Source of the DNA: Rodentolepis nana
Taxonomy: Eukaryota; Platyhelminthes; Cestoda; Cyclophyllidea; Hymenolepididae
Reading direction: 5' to 3'
Assembly: GCA_900617975.1 (NCBI GenBank)
Contig: UZAE01012386.1
Span: 1 to 43,891 of the forward strand
DNA: 43,891 nucleotides
Every line of letters begins with the position of its first letter. The first letter of the stretch is position 1. Both the position numbers and the translations under genes were made by a program. A model generated the notes under the pieces. It was not told the DNA's origin. It worked only from the letters and a program-made list of their open reading frames with translations, and searched no databases. This document shows positions 1 to 13,800 of this stretch, piece by piece.

Positions 1-962
1 GTGCTTGACTATTTTAGGAAAGCAAATAGTCCTCTAGAACAAATGCTCTCACTGGCCCTTGAGACAATCAGCGTCAACTATCCTGCATATCAATGGCTCC
101 AAGTCTTCACTGATGGGTCATACATAGAAAACCAAGCAAACTTTGGTGCGGGTATTTACCCTGAACAATTCTCCTTCTAAGCAGCAGCGGGACACAATAG
201 ATCCTCAATCGAAGGAGAAATTGAGGCCATTAAGATATCACTATGCCAATTATGTTGCCTGGATGCGAAATTCATCAAAGCGGCGATACTTTCGGACTCA
301 CAGTCAGCAATAAATTTAATTGAAAACAGAGAGCCACCCAAAACAGCTTAGATATACTAATGTAAAAAAATGTATCAGTTACTGAGTGAAAAAATAAGAC
401 AATGGTTCTTCAATGAATCCCTAGACACCGTGGCATTAAAGGTAATGAACTTGCTGACGCACTTGCTAAGAAGAGGACAGCAATTTTGCAAGGCATAGAC
501 TGGCCGATGTCTTTCCACGCAATGAAGGCCTTAATCAGGAGAGAATTCCAGACCTCAAGATGCAACGAACTCAAAGCTCGAACAAAGGAGAAACAGTTGG
601 CATTGACACTCTCCGACATAGCCGACTGACGAAGAATCGAAGCCGTTGCTGAGTTTAGACTTCGTACCTGACACGATTGCCTGGCGAAGCACCTTCACAG
701 AACCAACAACAGAATAGGCATATACGCTCAACCAACATGCCCCTATATGACCCATGGGGGGGGGGGGAATGGGGAAGACCCACCTGACTTGGTGTCCAAC
801 TTTAAAGACAACCACAGAAGCCCAGAGATACTGGGAATCCAGACAGCTAATGAACTATTATTAACTGTCCTAATACCTGCATATTTGTTCCTCCATCCCC
901 TTGTGAAAGCCAAAGTCAACTAATGGGCTAATGATGAATATCATAAAGTCTGCCATTTAATT
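1..962 (+). mobile_element. Decayed 3' end of a LINE (non-LTR retrotransposon) with RNase H domain
   Basis: Translation in frame 1 from the first base shows the RNase H core: TDGS with the catalytic Asp at 112-114, the EGEIEAI Glu at 211-213 and SDSQSAI with its Asp at 295-297. The His and final Asp of HRGIKGNELADALAKK appear in frame 3 at 426-428 and 456-458. Frame 1 is broken by stops at 178-180 and 349-351, and a frameshift separates the two halves, so this copy is dead. After the domain, 781-870 reads HLTWCPTLKTTTEAQRYW, a tail like those after RNase H in I/R1/Jockey-type LINEs. The last part (about 885-960) is a non-coding tail that matches the 3' end of the short elements at 24.4, 25.7, 29.9, 33.9 and 34.3 kb. 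The 5' part, including any reverse transcriptase, lies outside the window. A run of 12 G at 756-767 lies in the coding relic. Confidence 0.85.
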
Positions 963-2532
963 TTTCCAAAAGGATTTTTATATAAAGGACGTGTGTGTGT
1001 GTGTGTGTATGTGGATTTTATGCTCTAGTCTGTAGTAAATGCCACTTTAATCCTATATGGTCAACCGATCGTTATAATTTACAAGAACCAAAGTAACATA
1101 TTCCACACCCCTTCATCTTTTATTCAATCTAACCAGTGCATATTTATGTTTAAAGGTTTTCTGATCGTAAAAGACTGCTATTTCAATTTAAGATTGGCCA
1201 GATTTCGTGCTCTTAGATCTAGCATGCGAAGGAGGGTTGCGTGTCAAGCACTGCTTACGTTTTAATGGTCACATGCTCTACTCAATGCAATGTCATTATT
1301 TCTCATAGTAAAATTGAGTCTAATTTTGATTTTTCAACTGTATTACTGTTGGCTGTTATCTTGAATCGCCAAGCGAATTCACTACCTTTTCTTCATCGGA
1401 CTTGCGGTTGACCTTTTAGCCACTTCATTCATTTATTTTAATAAACGAATTATGAAAATCGTGCATAGCACCTTTGTTCACCCTGCTTTGTAAATCAGTC
1501 TGTTAGGAAATACGCCAGAGTGAGTCGATTCGTGTGATAGAGTGGCAGCACTTCTCTCTTCACTTATTACGATCGCTATTTCGACTTTGGTAAAATATTT
1601 AATTACGCTCTCTCGAGATCATTGTATGCAGTAGATCTTGTTCTAATAGCGAAACAGGAGATCAGGGAGAAGACGCTTGAAAATTATGAAATATAAAAGG
1701 GGTACCCTGCCACACCTATTAGTGTTATAGAATAGAATAGACAGGTTTGCTACAAGAAATAAATGAATGAGGAATATTCATTGGAAGATGAAGTAAACCA
1801 AACACACCGACTCCGTGATTGGGTCATCATGGTTCGGGACACCATAGATTTGTTGTTGCTGCACAACGCCACAATCTAGTCAGATCTAATCATCTACGAC
1901 TATTTTTTCCCAGATTTGGAGCCTTCGACTCGGTTCGTAATTTGTTATTTAATAAATCATAATTTTAAGCACACTTTCGGGTATCAAATAGGCATATATC
2001 ATAAATTAGCTAATAATATATTTTATGAGATAGTACACCATTATTTTCATTATAAATATTAAATGAGGAATAGTGGCCATAACCTTCAACAGTTCAACCC
2101 ATCATTTGAGGCAACATGCTCTTTCAACCGCAATTTTCATAGATCTTGCTTATATTGTGACACAACAGTGAGTTGATAGGAAACTTCAATTTTTCTGAAG
2201 TAAGCATAGAGATGGTGTTAAATAAAATGCTAATCATATTGGTATCATTAAACTTTCAAGTTTCTAAAGAAATCATTCAAATTAAGGGCACTTGAACAAA
2301 ATTTTAGAAAGAGAAGAGGTAAAACTAAGCTCGTGAAGTATCTACACAGGCGGAGTTGGCATAATAGAGCGGCAATAAAACCTAAGTGGTCAAGATTGAT
2401 AAAGAAGAGATGAAAAAGTAGCCTCAAAGTCGTCGCACGCTTTCAATATGAATAACCATAAGGAGTGGGATAGGACAAATTTAGGTATCACAAATGCTAA
2501 AGCTGGTAATTCTGACGCGAACAAAAATAAGC
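963..2532. other. Intergenic stretch, no gene seen
   Basis: This holds a short (GT)n microsatellite at 991-1008 and otherwise AT-rich sequence with stops in all frames. It includes the 3' flank of the DYRK gene, but I could not place a convincing polyadenylation signal. Confidence 0.6.
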
Positions 2533-5500
2533 TTAAGATAGTTTATCTCCTGCTTCAGGAACTATTGTATCTGGAGATTTCTTCGGTTCTTCTGAGTGAC
2601 TAGCCTTGTGATGACTCTCACTAACTTGAGAGAACGATTTTATTATAGTAGGAGGAAGCTGTGAATGTCTTTGCTCCGTTTTGTGCCTTAATTGAGGTTT
2701 CTCTCCATCTTTATGACGTCGGAGCCACTCATGATGGAAAGCTTCACGGGGAGTTAATCGTTCTTCGGGCAGCCATCGAAGGCATTTTGAAAGGAAATCT
2801 AGAAAAAGAGGATCATCACGTCCTTTTAGAACTGATTTGAGCGTTTTGGAACCTGGAACGTCACGAATTCTGCCTCGCTTTGTCTTGTGTGGACGAAGAT
2901 GTACGTTATTGTTAGCATCAACTTCCAGACAGTATCGAGGCACACCATAAGTTGAAGAAAAAAAATGTTTCACTCGTCGACTTTGTTCAAGCAATTTCTT
3001 TGGTGGCATTCCGAGAAGTTCTAATATACACGCCAGTTGATCACTTTCGTCTTCGCCAGGAAATAGTGGAGTCCCTAAACATTAAAAGGTCTTCCCCGTT
3101 TATTTTTTAAAAGCTAGTGAAATGCTCTACAACGATAACATTTCTTTCTTTTTATCCTTTATAAAAGGAGGGTGGTCCTTAAGCTAACATTGATGAAAAT
3201 TGAGAAGTAGGCGATAGGATTTTATTAATTTATTTATCTTCTAAATTTATTTCTCGATTTAATTGAGTCAAATGAAAGGATATACATAGACGAAGTGCTT
3301 AAATTCCCCATAATAAACCTTCACTAAATTAGATACGTGCAGCATGCATTAGCATAAACTGTCTTTATTCTGGGAGTTCTTCAATGGAAAAAATTATGAA
3401 AAATTTTACTAGAAAGATAGATGGCATGCTTTCGGTGTGTCCCAATTTCTTTGTACACCATTCGTAAATTTTCATTTTTTGTGATTGGGTATGAGATCTC
3501 AAAATTACTATACTGTTGACTCATCTGTGGGACACTCCATCAATGACCAAATGTTCCCGCAAATTATGCTAGAGTTATCTGATAACTAATCGCTTTACCA
3601 ACAACACACTTCGCTATTAATATACGTATCGAATAAACGTATTCCTTGCTACACGTCTGTTTCCCCTATAGCTGGGCTATAGCTTAGCTTGTTCAGGGAG
3701 TCTAGCGTAGCTGGGGTATAGCTTAGCTGGTTCTGGGAGTCTAGCTAGATGTGGGCTATAGCTTAGTTGGTTCTGGGAGTCTAGCTAGATGAGTTTCCCT
3801 TATAGCTAGGCTATAGCTTAGCTTGTTCTGGGAGTCTAGCTAGATGTTGGAAATCTTGCCATCGAGATTTCTGAGTCAGTCAGGCTTTACTAAGGTGTTT
3901 AGCTGGTTCTGGGAGTCTAGCTAGATGTAGGAGGATCTCCCATTGAGATTTCTGAGTCAGTCAGGCTTTACTAGCGTAGCCAGAGATTTCTGAGTTAGTC
4001 AGGCTTTACTAGAGTAGCAATATTTCTGAGTCAGTCAGGCTTTACTAGCGTAGCAATCCGTGGAGCTATAGCTTAGCTGTTCTGGGAGTCTAGCTAGGTG
4101 TTGGAGAATCTGCCATAGAGATTTCGGTCAGGCTTTACTAGCGTAGCAATCCGCTACAATGCAATCCGGTCAGGCTTTACTAAGGTAGCAATCCGTTACA
4201 ATTCTCAACCGGTCTGGCTTTACTAAGGTAGCAATCCGCTACAAGTCTTTAACCAAGTCAGGCTTTACTAGCGTAGCGATCCGCTACACATTAATTGACA
4301 CAAAATCTCACTAGACTTCGAAATAAATAACACTTCTGTTTCCCCCTCTATTTACCTTCACGATAGCACGTAAAACACGTCAATTTAGTCGTCTCAGCAT
4401 AATCTCACAGGCAATATTGGTATTCTGAATGTCACTAAATAATATACCAAAACTTGATCACCCAAAATAGCTGTACAAACAGAATTGGATTTATCCAATA
4501 TAAAAAAATTAATTCAGCAAAATCAAATACAATTTTACGCCAAAAACAATTGAAAGAAACATGCACCCAGAATTTTTTATAAAAATGATCAACATACCGG
4601 TAAGCAATTCAGCTAGAATGCACCCAAAGCTCCACATGTCTATGGAAGAATTATATTTGCAACCGAGAATAACCTCAGGTGCTCGATAAAATCTGGACTG
4701 GATGTATGTATAAAGACTCTGGTCTTCAAAACAACTGGATCCAAAGTCTATCACCTTGATGTTACTTCGTCCTTGATGCTTGAGCAGAATATTTTCGGGT
4801 TTGAGATCACAATGAATGATGTTATTTCGATGTAGCATATCAAGACAAATTAGAATAGAGTGAGCAAATTTTCGGACCAAGGATAGGGAGAAACCCTTGA
4901 AATCACTCCTTTTGATAAGTTCGTAAAGGTTAATATTAAGCAACTCGAAAGTCATACAGACATGTTCACGGAAAGTAAAGTGATCTAACAGGTGAACAAC
5001 ATTACGATTGTTCGCTAGATCCTTATTGCGAAGTAATTTTAGGATGCGAATTTCCTCTGCGGCCTGTTTAGAGAATCGATGCTCATTTCGTACCATTTTC
5101 AATGCGACGAAAGTGTTGGTTTTGTGATCAAACGCTTTCACTACTTGACCAAAACTGCCCTTTCCGAGAATTTTGAGCACTTCATAGCGATAAGCTATGT
5201 GATCATGTATAGTGTGAATGTAAGTACCGCTTTCATCATCGAAACCAGAATTCGAAGATGATATCTGGCCTTTATTGGAAGCCCGGCCCACAAAGTAGAT
5301 TTTGTGGTAATTAAGAATCTCCACTAATTCATGGGGTGTAAGTTTATCTTTGTAAAGACGAATTGCCTTTTGGGGTGAAATACCTTCCGATGGATAGATT
5401 TCTGGGTTTTGAATAGGCGTACCGCTGACATGAAGATCGCAAAAAGACTGATAGGAAATATGCTCCTTTTTGTCGATATGGTTTAACTCATTTCCGGCCA

Positions 5501-5825
5501 ATCTCCATGAACAATTAATGCGCTTTTGACTTGAAGTCCCATCGAATGATCTGAGTCTATGTTTCGCAAAAAAAGGAATAGCAGAATATTGCTTTTGGTT
5601 AACTAACTGAACAGCAGAATGGCCTCTTGTACAAACAGAAGTTTCACTTCGTTCATTTTTAACGGTTGGGTTATTAGTCTTGCACTCTTTTTCAGACCCC
5701 ATAAAAGTATACGATGATTTCCGGTGAGATAATGAAGGGGTGGAATAGGGAGTAGATATTTGCTTTTCATTAACTTTAATGGTGCCTATCGACATTAGTA
5801 GGACTGAAATATGAAGTATGGTCAT
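2533..5825 (-). CDS. DYRK2: Class II dual-specificity tyrosine-regulated kinase (DYRK2-like)
   Basis: Two exons, 5825-4598 and 3074-2533, join in frame (donor GTATGT, acceptor TTTAG) to give 589 residues. Visible features: the class II NAPA segment ([20 protein letters not shown], about 161-180), the DYRK-homology box ending in YRYEV (about 212-216), glycine loop GKGSFGQVV (221-229), catalytic Lys in VALKM (243), HCDLKPEN with Asp340, DFGSS (360-364) and the activation loop [14 protein letters not shown] with its autophosphorylated YxY at 372-374. The junction reads ...AELLTG then [23 protein letters not shown], a DYRK2/3 signature. DYRKs phosphorylate their own loop Tyr during folding, then Ser/Thr on substrates. 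The ATG at 5825 directly follows an in-frame stop. A second Met at residue 11 lies just after a sequence like a splice acceptor (ATATTTCAG), so it may be the true start. All catalytic residues are intact. Confidence 0.93.
3526..4288 (+). mobile_element. Solo LTR with expanded internal tandem repeats, in the DYRK intron
   Basis: The segment begins TGTGGGACAC and ends CCGCTACA, the same termini as the LTR at 37613-37995, and it shares the AATAAAC...TGCTACACGTCTGTTTCC stretch near 3632-3665. Flanking tetramers are CATC on the left and CATT on the right, a probable 4-bp target duplication with one change. Between the common parts are two amplified arrays. About six copies of a unit with GGGAGTCTAGC lie between 3665 and 4100, and eight copies of a unit with GGCTTTACTA lie between 3889 and 4290. 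They make this copy twice the length of the other. Orientation is inferred from TG...CA ends and the AATAAA position. No internal retroelement genes are present. Confidence 0.75.
3665..4288. repeat. Tandem arrays of about 30-50-bp units inside the solo LTR
   Basis: One unit reads GGGCTATAGCTTAGCTGG followed by TTCTGGGAGTCTAGCTAGA. The other reads GTCAGGCTTTACTAGCG followed by TAGCAATCCGCTACA. Copies are interleaved with degenerate pieces of GAGATTTCTGAGTCAGTC. The single-copy version of each unit is found at 37895-37995. Confidence 0.85.
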
Positions 5826-7884
5826 TCAAAATATAGACAATGTCTTTACAAGAATCAAAATAATTTGTAAATAACAAAAATGAAAGCAAGTTAAATAGAA
5901 AAATCTTGAAAAATACTAATTATTCCATAATAGCCACCCGATTTAAATATTTTTAATAAATTATTAAGCGTTGATTTCTAGTTTAATTGGCGAAAAAAAT
6001 AAAGTTTAATATACCACTTGCAAAAATGCCAAAGCCTCTTAATTCACTAAGTATTTCAATACAAATATAGTCATGGATGGATTCAGCTTACTGACACAAG
6101 AGAAATTAACTAAAAACAAAAGTGCAATAATATATATGTACATATGAGCAATATACTAAAACAGTTTGAGCGCCTCTCGAGATAGCAACACGAGAAATTT
6201 TTGAAGGTTAAATGTGAATCGAATAAAAGAGTTTCTGCAAATAACAATTTATTCTGATAAAATAATTTGTTCTGTCAGCAAATAGCAGAATTATTTTTAT
6301 TTTCATGTGAGCGATTAATTTAAATTCAATTATTGTGGCTTACTTGGCTTATATTTAATTTGAATTTTTTTCACTTGTATTCATATCCTCCAAGGTAAAA
6401 TCTGATTTAATTATTCAACTGTTTTATGAACTGAAATACCTCCACTTGTATAATGCACAAATTTTGAACAAAAATTTATCATTACAGTTCAATTTAGCAA
6501 TACGTCACTTATGCATTCATTACAACCTAATTAGCTTCCGAAATCAGAACATATTGTTGAATCACAAATACTTTAGTGGTAATCTATAACCAATGTTTAC
6601 GAAAGGCAGTGAAGATGCTAATTAAAGTAATTGAATAAATATGCTAATCTATTGATTAACTAATAATAAATTGTCATCTCAACTTTTCTTGAATAAAATG
6701 GTACATTTTTATCAAACTCCTCCCAGCGAAACCTGTTTATTCACGCATGCAAACCTTTGATCATCTTCAAAGGCTCCGAATGTGTGAGTGGTAAAGGTCA
6801 AGCAGATGATGATGTTGAATTTCCGGGAGTTCGGTATTCTACGGCGAAGGATCGTATGTCTCCTAAAAGATCTCCGTTGGATCCGATTTTGATAGGAAAG
6901 ATCAAGAATGAGATTTCCCAATACTGCAGCCTGTGTTTTTCAATATGAGAGGTCAGTTGTTACGAAGCCTTAAAAAGATGAGAATCTTTCCCACCCGTTT
7001 TAAGAGAAGTTGCTTGCTCATAATGCCAAGAGGTTTCTCATCTAGATCATTGAGCTTGGATGGTGAGAGAAAATGGTAGTCTTGGAGGCCACGAAAGTCA
7101 TCAAATTGATCATAAAACTGATGCGCCGTCTGCCAATGAGTTTATTGATTGCGGCAAACTGAATGAACTTAGCGCTAGACCACGTTGAAAACGCAGCAAA
7201 CAAGATAATACATGTCCAGGAAGACTAAGATCAACGTGAGAATAGATTCAAGATTAGAGTTTGCATTTTGTATATCACTTTTGCCGATCACTCAGATAGG
7301 ACCTCAAGGCCGGTTTATGGTTTTAATGTGGTAGGACGGAACGAATTGATGCACGAGAGCTCTATTAGTGCTTACGAGACTAGCTACACTTACATTATAC
7401 CCATTTTGCCAAAAAATTAGAAAATAATTATAAAATAACAAGTTTTATACAATACTCAGATAACAAGAATCCTTCGAGATCCGAAATCTTTCACTTATTA
7501 CAAAGTCTTACTAAATCATCCATTAAAAGATATATAGATTTGAATCCATTGATCTCAACACGGATAAAAACACCAAATTTGTGTAATTCATTATTAACTA
7601 ATGTAAAACAAAATTAACAGACACGAGAAATACGAATAAAAGATAAACTGATTTGTGAAAATAAGGTACATAAAGATCGGGATTACGTTGAAATTGGTCA
7701 AAAGCACTTTTACATTTAGGAGTGCAAAAAAGCAAGTGAAAAAGGAGGCAGATATTAATGGCATTAATGTATTATGGAGATAACGTATTAATGCATACTT
7801 TCATCCCCCGGGTGTGATGATTGATCTAAAATCGCGAAAAAAATCGAGCTATTAAAATCAAATCGTGAATAAAAATAGACAAAA
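5826..7884. other. Interval between the DYRK and KMT2C/D-like genes
   Basis: Mostly AT-rich with no supported gene. Between about 6710 and 7200 the minus strand has several short open stretches in different frames (for example one reading HWQTAHQFYDQFDDF near 7090-7140, and a 69-codon one at 6712-6921). These could be the remains of a degenerate repeat, but I do not recognise a family. No FYRN, FYRC or SET motif was found on the minus strand here. Confidence 0.5.
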
Positions 7885-10800
7885 TTAGTGGAAAGGGATT
7901 AACGCACCACCAGGAACGTGGCCTGAGTATGGAGACTGTGGAGTGACACTGTAGGTAGTCTGGGCCGTTGCATAGGGCGACTGTCTTTGCTGTTGGGGCA
8001 AAGCTGTTTGCTCATAGACGTTGAGGTGAGGAGAGGCGTAGCCAGGTACAGGCTGAGAGACTCTTGAATATGAAGGTGGTAAGTAACCCATATTGTAGTG
8101 CTGCGATGGTTGGCTCTCAGAAATAAGATATTGTGCGGGGCAATCTGAATGACTACCCACGGAAACTGCCGCCTCAATTGGGGATTGACGGTGTTGGGGT
8201 GCGGAAAAGAATTGAGACGATTGGTTTGTCTGAGTATGCAACTCCATCTGTTGAGATGGGGACTGGTGGTATCGATATTCCGATTCATACTGTGGTGCTT
8301 GGCCTGTGGAAAGAAAGTAGGCATTTTACATATTAATGAAAACATACTCCACAAGAACCTAATGACACTATTTGCTTTAAAGGTAGCTTTGTAAATGCTA
8401 CTCCAAGTGATATAGAAAAGTGACGACTGTTGCTATTTGTATAAAGTATAACATATGAATATCTAGCGAATGTGAATTTAGAATCTAATTGCTTACATTA
8501 AATATAGCAAAAGATACAATCATCTGCTTAGCCGGTAACAGGGAGTAAAACAAGAATCGTTTTAAAAGCCTTGTTAACCAATGAAAATAGTTTGAAAATA
8601 TACAGCACTACTCCTTTTTGAGTCCAGATAATTAAGATTCATGGCTAAGCATAATCACAATTTGGAATTTAAGCGGTAACATCTGACGAAAGTGCCAATT
8701 GTACAAGTCAGCTCCTACCTACTTTACTAGAGAAGCTGAATACCTTTAATTAGGGCTTCCCCTTGGATACTACAACTAAATGTAATCTAAAACAAATAAA
8801 ACTCACCGCCCTTAGTAGGTAGCTGTTCTTGACCCTTATGGGACAATCTCTGTTGGGAATAAGATATGGGCTGTTGTGATGTGGTCATTTCTCCACTACC
8901 GCCACCAGTGTCTGCGGAAGGCATTTGCTGTTGAGGGATGAATCGAGGCCTCTCCTTTACAGACCCAGTTCCCACTCGACTAAAGATAACAGGAGGCTCA
9001 AAACCCGCCTCTTCAACACTGGTTGTAGAAGATGCATTCGGTGTTTTCGCAGTAGTAGTAGCTTGGTAAGGACTTCGCTAAAGAAGAGACGAAAAAACAC
9101 ACTCGTATACACTGTATTATCCTGATCTTAATGCCTTGACTATGTTTTCTTAGCAGATAGTCGTGAGGCACAGTTGTACAAAAGCCAAAAACGAGGATCT
9201 GATTTCAACTTTGAGTTAATACAGCCTAAAAGCCAGCATGGAGAATATTTGTTGGATGAAACGATCAATGAACGGGCTCCGCATCGTTGAACAAGAAATC
9301 GGATTGGACCAAATGATTGGTCAAATAAGAAATCCCAAATTCTTACAATGGTTTTGATTATGCATTTTCATTACCCAAGTCGAGTAATGGAGATTTCAAA
9401 TAACCATTGCATAGTAATGGAATGTATAAATATCGATCAAACATTAAGAACATGACCTCCGCTATTATACCTTCTGCAAATGTGTTCAAGGAGGGGAGTG
9501 AGGCAGCAACTGCGAATGGAATAACGAAATGATACATGCATAAGATTAAATGAATTGACATTATAACATGTAGACAGTTCTGGAGGAATTAAAGACGGAG
9601 TTTTATAAATAACAGACAGGAAAAATTTAAGTATTTTGCCAAAACACGACCAATTCTGTTAGTTGAATTTAATCAAGTGGCATACGGAATCATTTTCTTG
9701 CCATGGTCCTGAAAACGCAAAACAGATTAAGGAATTATGGCGACACTACCCAATCTTATAAACCTGTGCAGCTTAGGATCACGAAAATCAAAGAAATGCA
9801 AGGTTCATTAATTAAAAAATTGCATCTAGTGACAAATACAACCTAAAATAAGAGTATAAAACATACAGAGCTATAAGTGATAAAATGGCAACAACTAATG
9901 GATAAAAACTATACTTTTCCGTATCGAAATTTCAAATGATAGCTATGGATCATTGACTTAGAGACTGATTAGTGAATTTTAATAGTCATACATGAGGTGA
10001 GTCAATGGGAACAGCAGAAGCGGGAGTAGCTGCTTGATATGGAGGTGGTGGCGGAGGCGCAGTTTCTGGATGAGTGTGGTGGTGTGGATGTTGCTGATGA
10101 CCGCTAACGACTGAAGTTGCCGGTAATACAGGCGGTGAACAAAGAGAGGGTTGAGCACCGCCACCGACTGGAACACTACTGCCGGGGGAGGCAGCAACAG
10201 AGGGGGAGGAACCACTGGAACAGCGCGTAGTCTGTTGTTGTTGTTGCTGCTGTTGCATGACAAAACTCGACTCAAACGACGGCGAGGATGCGTGCGTAAA
10301 TCCTAGTTGTTGCTGTTGTGATGGAGACGAGGCAGGATAGAATGAACCAGGGGCTGGAGGTCGCATGTGTCGCTGCGGTGGTGCTGTTGGATAGTTATAA
10401 TTCGAACCCGGATGTGAATACATCTGTTGCTGCAGATGTGGATGTTGATACATGCGCTGAGAAAAAAGAATAGTTCGATCAAACTCATTTAATAGGTATT
10501 GCAAAGCAACTTTATTTTCAACGACCCAAATAAATTTCCAAATGTACATTTAATCCACGCGTCAATACTCCAAATATTAAATCAGTTTCCAAATAATACC
10601 GGCATTGATCCAGGTAAAGGAATCAATTTAGAGTTTACCACAGGGAAAAAATGACAATATTTATTGATGAAGTAAGATGGTTTCGATGTTATTAAGACAT
10701 GACACATACCTGTGTCGGCTGTGGTTGATTTTGTTGAGGCATTGTTGCCTGGGGTGGATTTGGTGACATGCCCATCTTCATTGCAAGTATTTCTCGCAGT

Positions 10801-13800
10801 CTTTGGCGTTCTCTGTCACCGGGAGATGGGCCAGCCGATTGTGTTGGAGATTGCAAGGAAGTGGAAGGCTGCGAGAGTTGAGAACTAATGTGGCCGCCCT
10901 GGTGAATAGACGGACCGTGAACACCACCACCATAGTGTTGTGGAATGGGAATTGATGCCTGCATAGAAAAAAACGGTATAAGAGCCACCAACAAGGCAAG
11001 GTGAGTATTTACCAAGCACAATAGTGTATAACTACTCAGATGAAAGGATTACAATGTAAATAGTCTAAAGGAGAGCGATTTCTAAAAAAATATCCTGAAA
11101 CATAAGACCATCCTAAACTCCTAATAAACAGACTAAATCTATTATCTTCCCTATTTATCAAGAATAGTCCTTTATTAAGATTACTGAACGCTCACTGATA
11201 GATAACGACTCTGTGAACACAATTTTATTGATGGAAGAGATCTAATTTACTTCACTTTGTCTTGAAAGCAAATTAATTTAACTTAGCATTCGAATAACAT
11301 GAAGAGGAAGAGTGCGTTTACAAAAACCTTAGAAGAGATAGAAGCGCATGTCTACCATCAATCATATGGATTGTGGCATAGATAAGAAAAAAACCTACTT
11401 GCTGCATTATTGAGCCAGTTGCATAACGAGTCTGCGGGGGCTGCTGCATATAATGCTGCTGTTGATAGTGCTGCTGATGCAACATCTCCTGCTGATGTTG
11501 CTGAAACATGAGCTGTTGTTGTTGTTGGGCAGGAGAAAGGGGAGAGGCAAGACTACCACCACCAACAACACCCGGTGACCAACGAACATGCTGCTGCTGC
11601 TGCTGTTGTTGTTGTTGTTGTGAAGACGATGCGGGTGGTGGCATTGGTGAATCCACACTAGAAGCAGTAGGCCATGCTGGTGGCGGCGGCGGCAGTGGTG
11701 GAGGCAAATGTGCTCCCTGTTGCTGCTGTTGAGGTGGGCGATTCATCTGCACAAAAGGAAAGACACTATTTACCTTTGCAAAAAAGGAATACCAAAATAA
11801 ATATAAAAAATATAAAAAGTTCGCCAAACAGAAGCACCGACAAGGGATGCTGAGGCCTTCTAGGCACGCCAGGCAAAACACAACAACGACATTACCAAAA
11901 CATGACCATATGAGAATTACCATGGATTGATCAGGGGTGCCTGCAGAGAGGTGAGGCTGTTGTTGTTGGAATGGGGTGGCGGGGGAAACAGGCTCAGTAG
12001 AATGTGAAGGGGCTGGAGGCAGAGATGTGGGCCCACCACGTCGTTGCGAGCCCCCAACAGAACCACCAAGAAGAGAGCTGCTAGGTGAGAGAGAAGGAGA
12101 GGGCTGTGAAGCCGACACAGAGGGCGGGTCACGGTGTTGAGCCTGGAAGTGCAAAGCACCTTGTGGTTGTTGCTGATGATGCTCAGGCTGCTCTTCTGCA
12201 GAAGTAGGTGACTGCCGTTGTGAAGCAACTTGTCCTTCCATAGGAATTGCATTACTTCCGCCTTCTCCCTCCTGAATCAAGAATAAAAATTTATGCATAA
12301 AATAATGTGCTAAACCTAGATAATATATAACAAAATTTGTATTTTGTGGTATTTTGAAAAGCAGTCCCATGAAATGCCATTTACTTGGCCATTGTAACCC
12401 TTACCATAGTATGCCGTTGACTATATAGTCCTTGAAAACGCATATCTACCATATTTTATTGACTATTTCTCTTTTAACGCCCTGCTACAATTGGAAGCAA
12501 CAAAAATTTATTTCTGATTAAGAACTATAAGTATGCTAAGCCAAAATCCTCATCAGCTACTTACCAACACGCATAATGACTGGCAAAAATGTTGCACTCA
12601 TAAAATATCCAACCTTACGAAACTACACTGCGGGAGACGCTGGTAATGACAAAATGGTTGTTTCCTCTTTACCTGCTATCCTCCAAAATCAAGTGAAGCA
12701 TTTTGCTAAAAGCTGGACAGCAAAGAAAACCGACACAATTAATAAAAGAAACGCACAACTCCTAACGAATGCTGATCTGACTCCACAGGAGCTGGAAATG
12801 CAGAGGTATCTGGAACTCTTGATTGTATTGGAGACTGAGCATTGAGTTGTGAAGGGGGCGAAATATGCTGTTGATGCATTATTTGATGAGATAGTGGCCT
12901 TTGAGGTTGCTGGAAGGGTGGCTGATGATGAGTAGGCACAGGTGATGGTGCATAGTCCGGCAAAATCGATGTCGTGTTGCCACCGGAACCGTGGCCACCA
13001 GCAGGCGCCCCAGGAGGCATTCCTGAAGATTGAGGAGGCTGCTGTGGATAGGGAACATGGGGAGAAAGAGGTGTACTAACCCCGCTACCAGCCGTCTGCA
13101 ACATCAAGTGCTGAGTATGAATACTTGCTCCAGGGTCCCGAGGAGAGGTGCTTGCTGCTCGAGATTGTGTTTTATTTGCACGAGCTTGGGTCTACAATTA
13201 TAGAGAAAATAACCTTAAACATTGCAAATCATGAATATTTTTCTATTGTACCTACTAAAATAGTCACTTTCAGTCTCTTTTCCGAATACTCTTTCTTTAA
13301 TAACCGAATAGTGGAAGCTTATAAGTAACCAGAAGATGCAAAACGGTGACTGTGTGCTTTACTGGGCACTCCCTTCATTTATAATTAACTAATCTACCAC
13401 AATAATTCAATACAATTGCAATAAAACCTGCATGCAAAACTATAATACGATTTACAGCTAACTAACAAGTGTTCCATAGAAACTTAGTTAATCATGATAC
13501 GGTACATTACCAATGCAGAACATTTCTATGATGCTGATACTTTGCTCAACTTTTGAAGAAACCTAGAAGTTGTGACTGTTTGAGAAAGATCCCCTTACAT
13601 ACGGTAACACATTCTCACCCAAAAAGAAGGCCATTCAAAGAACTTACAACAAATTGAGAACGCCTATCAGAAGGAAGGCGACGCCACAATTTTTGTATTT
13701 CGCGAAACCTAGTCCGCGAGTCGGGATACTGTGCCCTGAGAGTGGGATGCATGATATTGGCATAAAGCACCGGCGCGATAGAAGACCTCTCACCGAGCCG

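Noticed and set aside
6712..7200. Short minus-strand open stretches suspected to be a retroelement
   Set aside because: Frames are short and disjointed, and no RT, endonuclease or RNase H motif could be found.
11508..11732. Cys-rich plus-strand open frame with runs of CCCC
   Set aside because: It is the reverse complement of the CAG/CAA polyglutamine exon.
12576..12845. Plus-strand open frame of 89 codons overlapping exon 15
   Set aside because: Part of it is the complement of the well-supported exon and the rest is intron; no family is recognisable.
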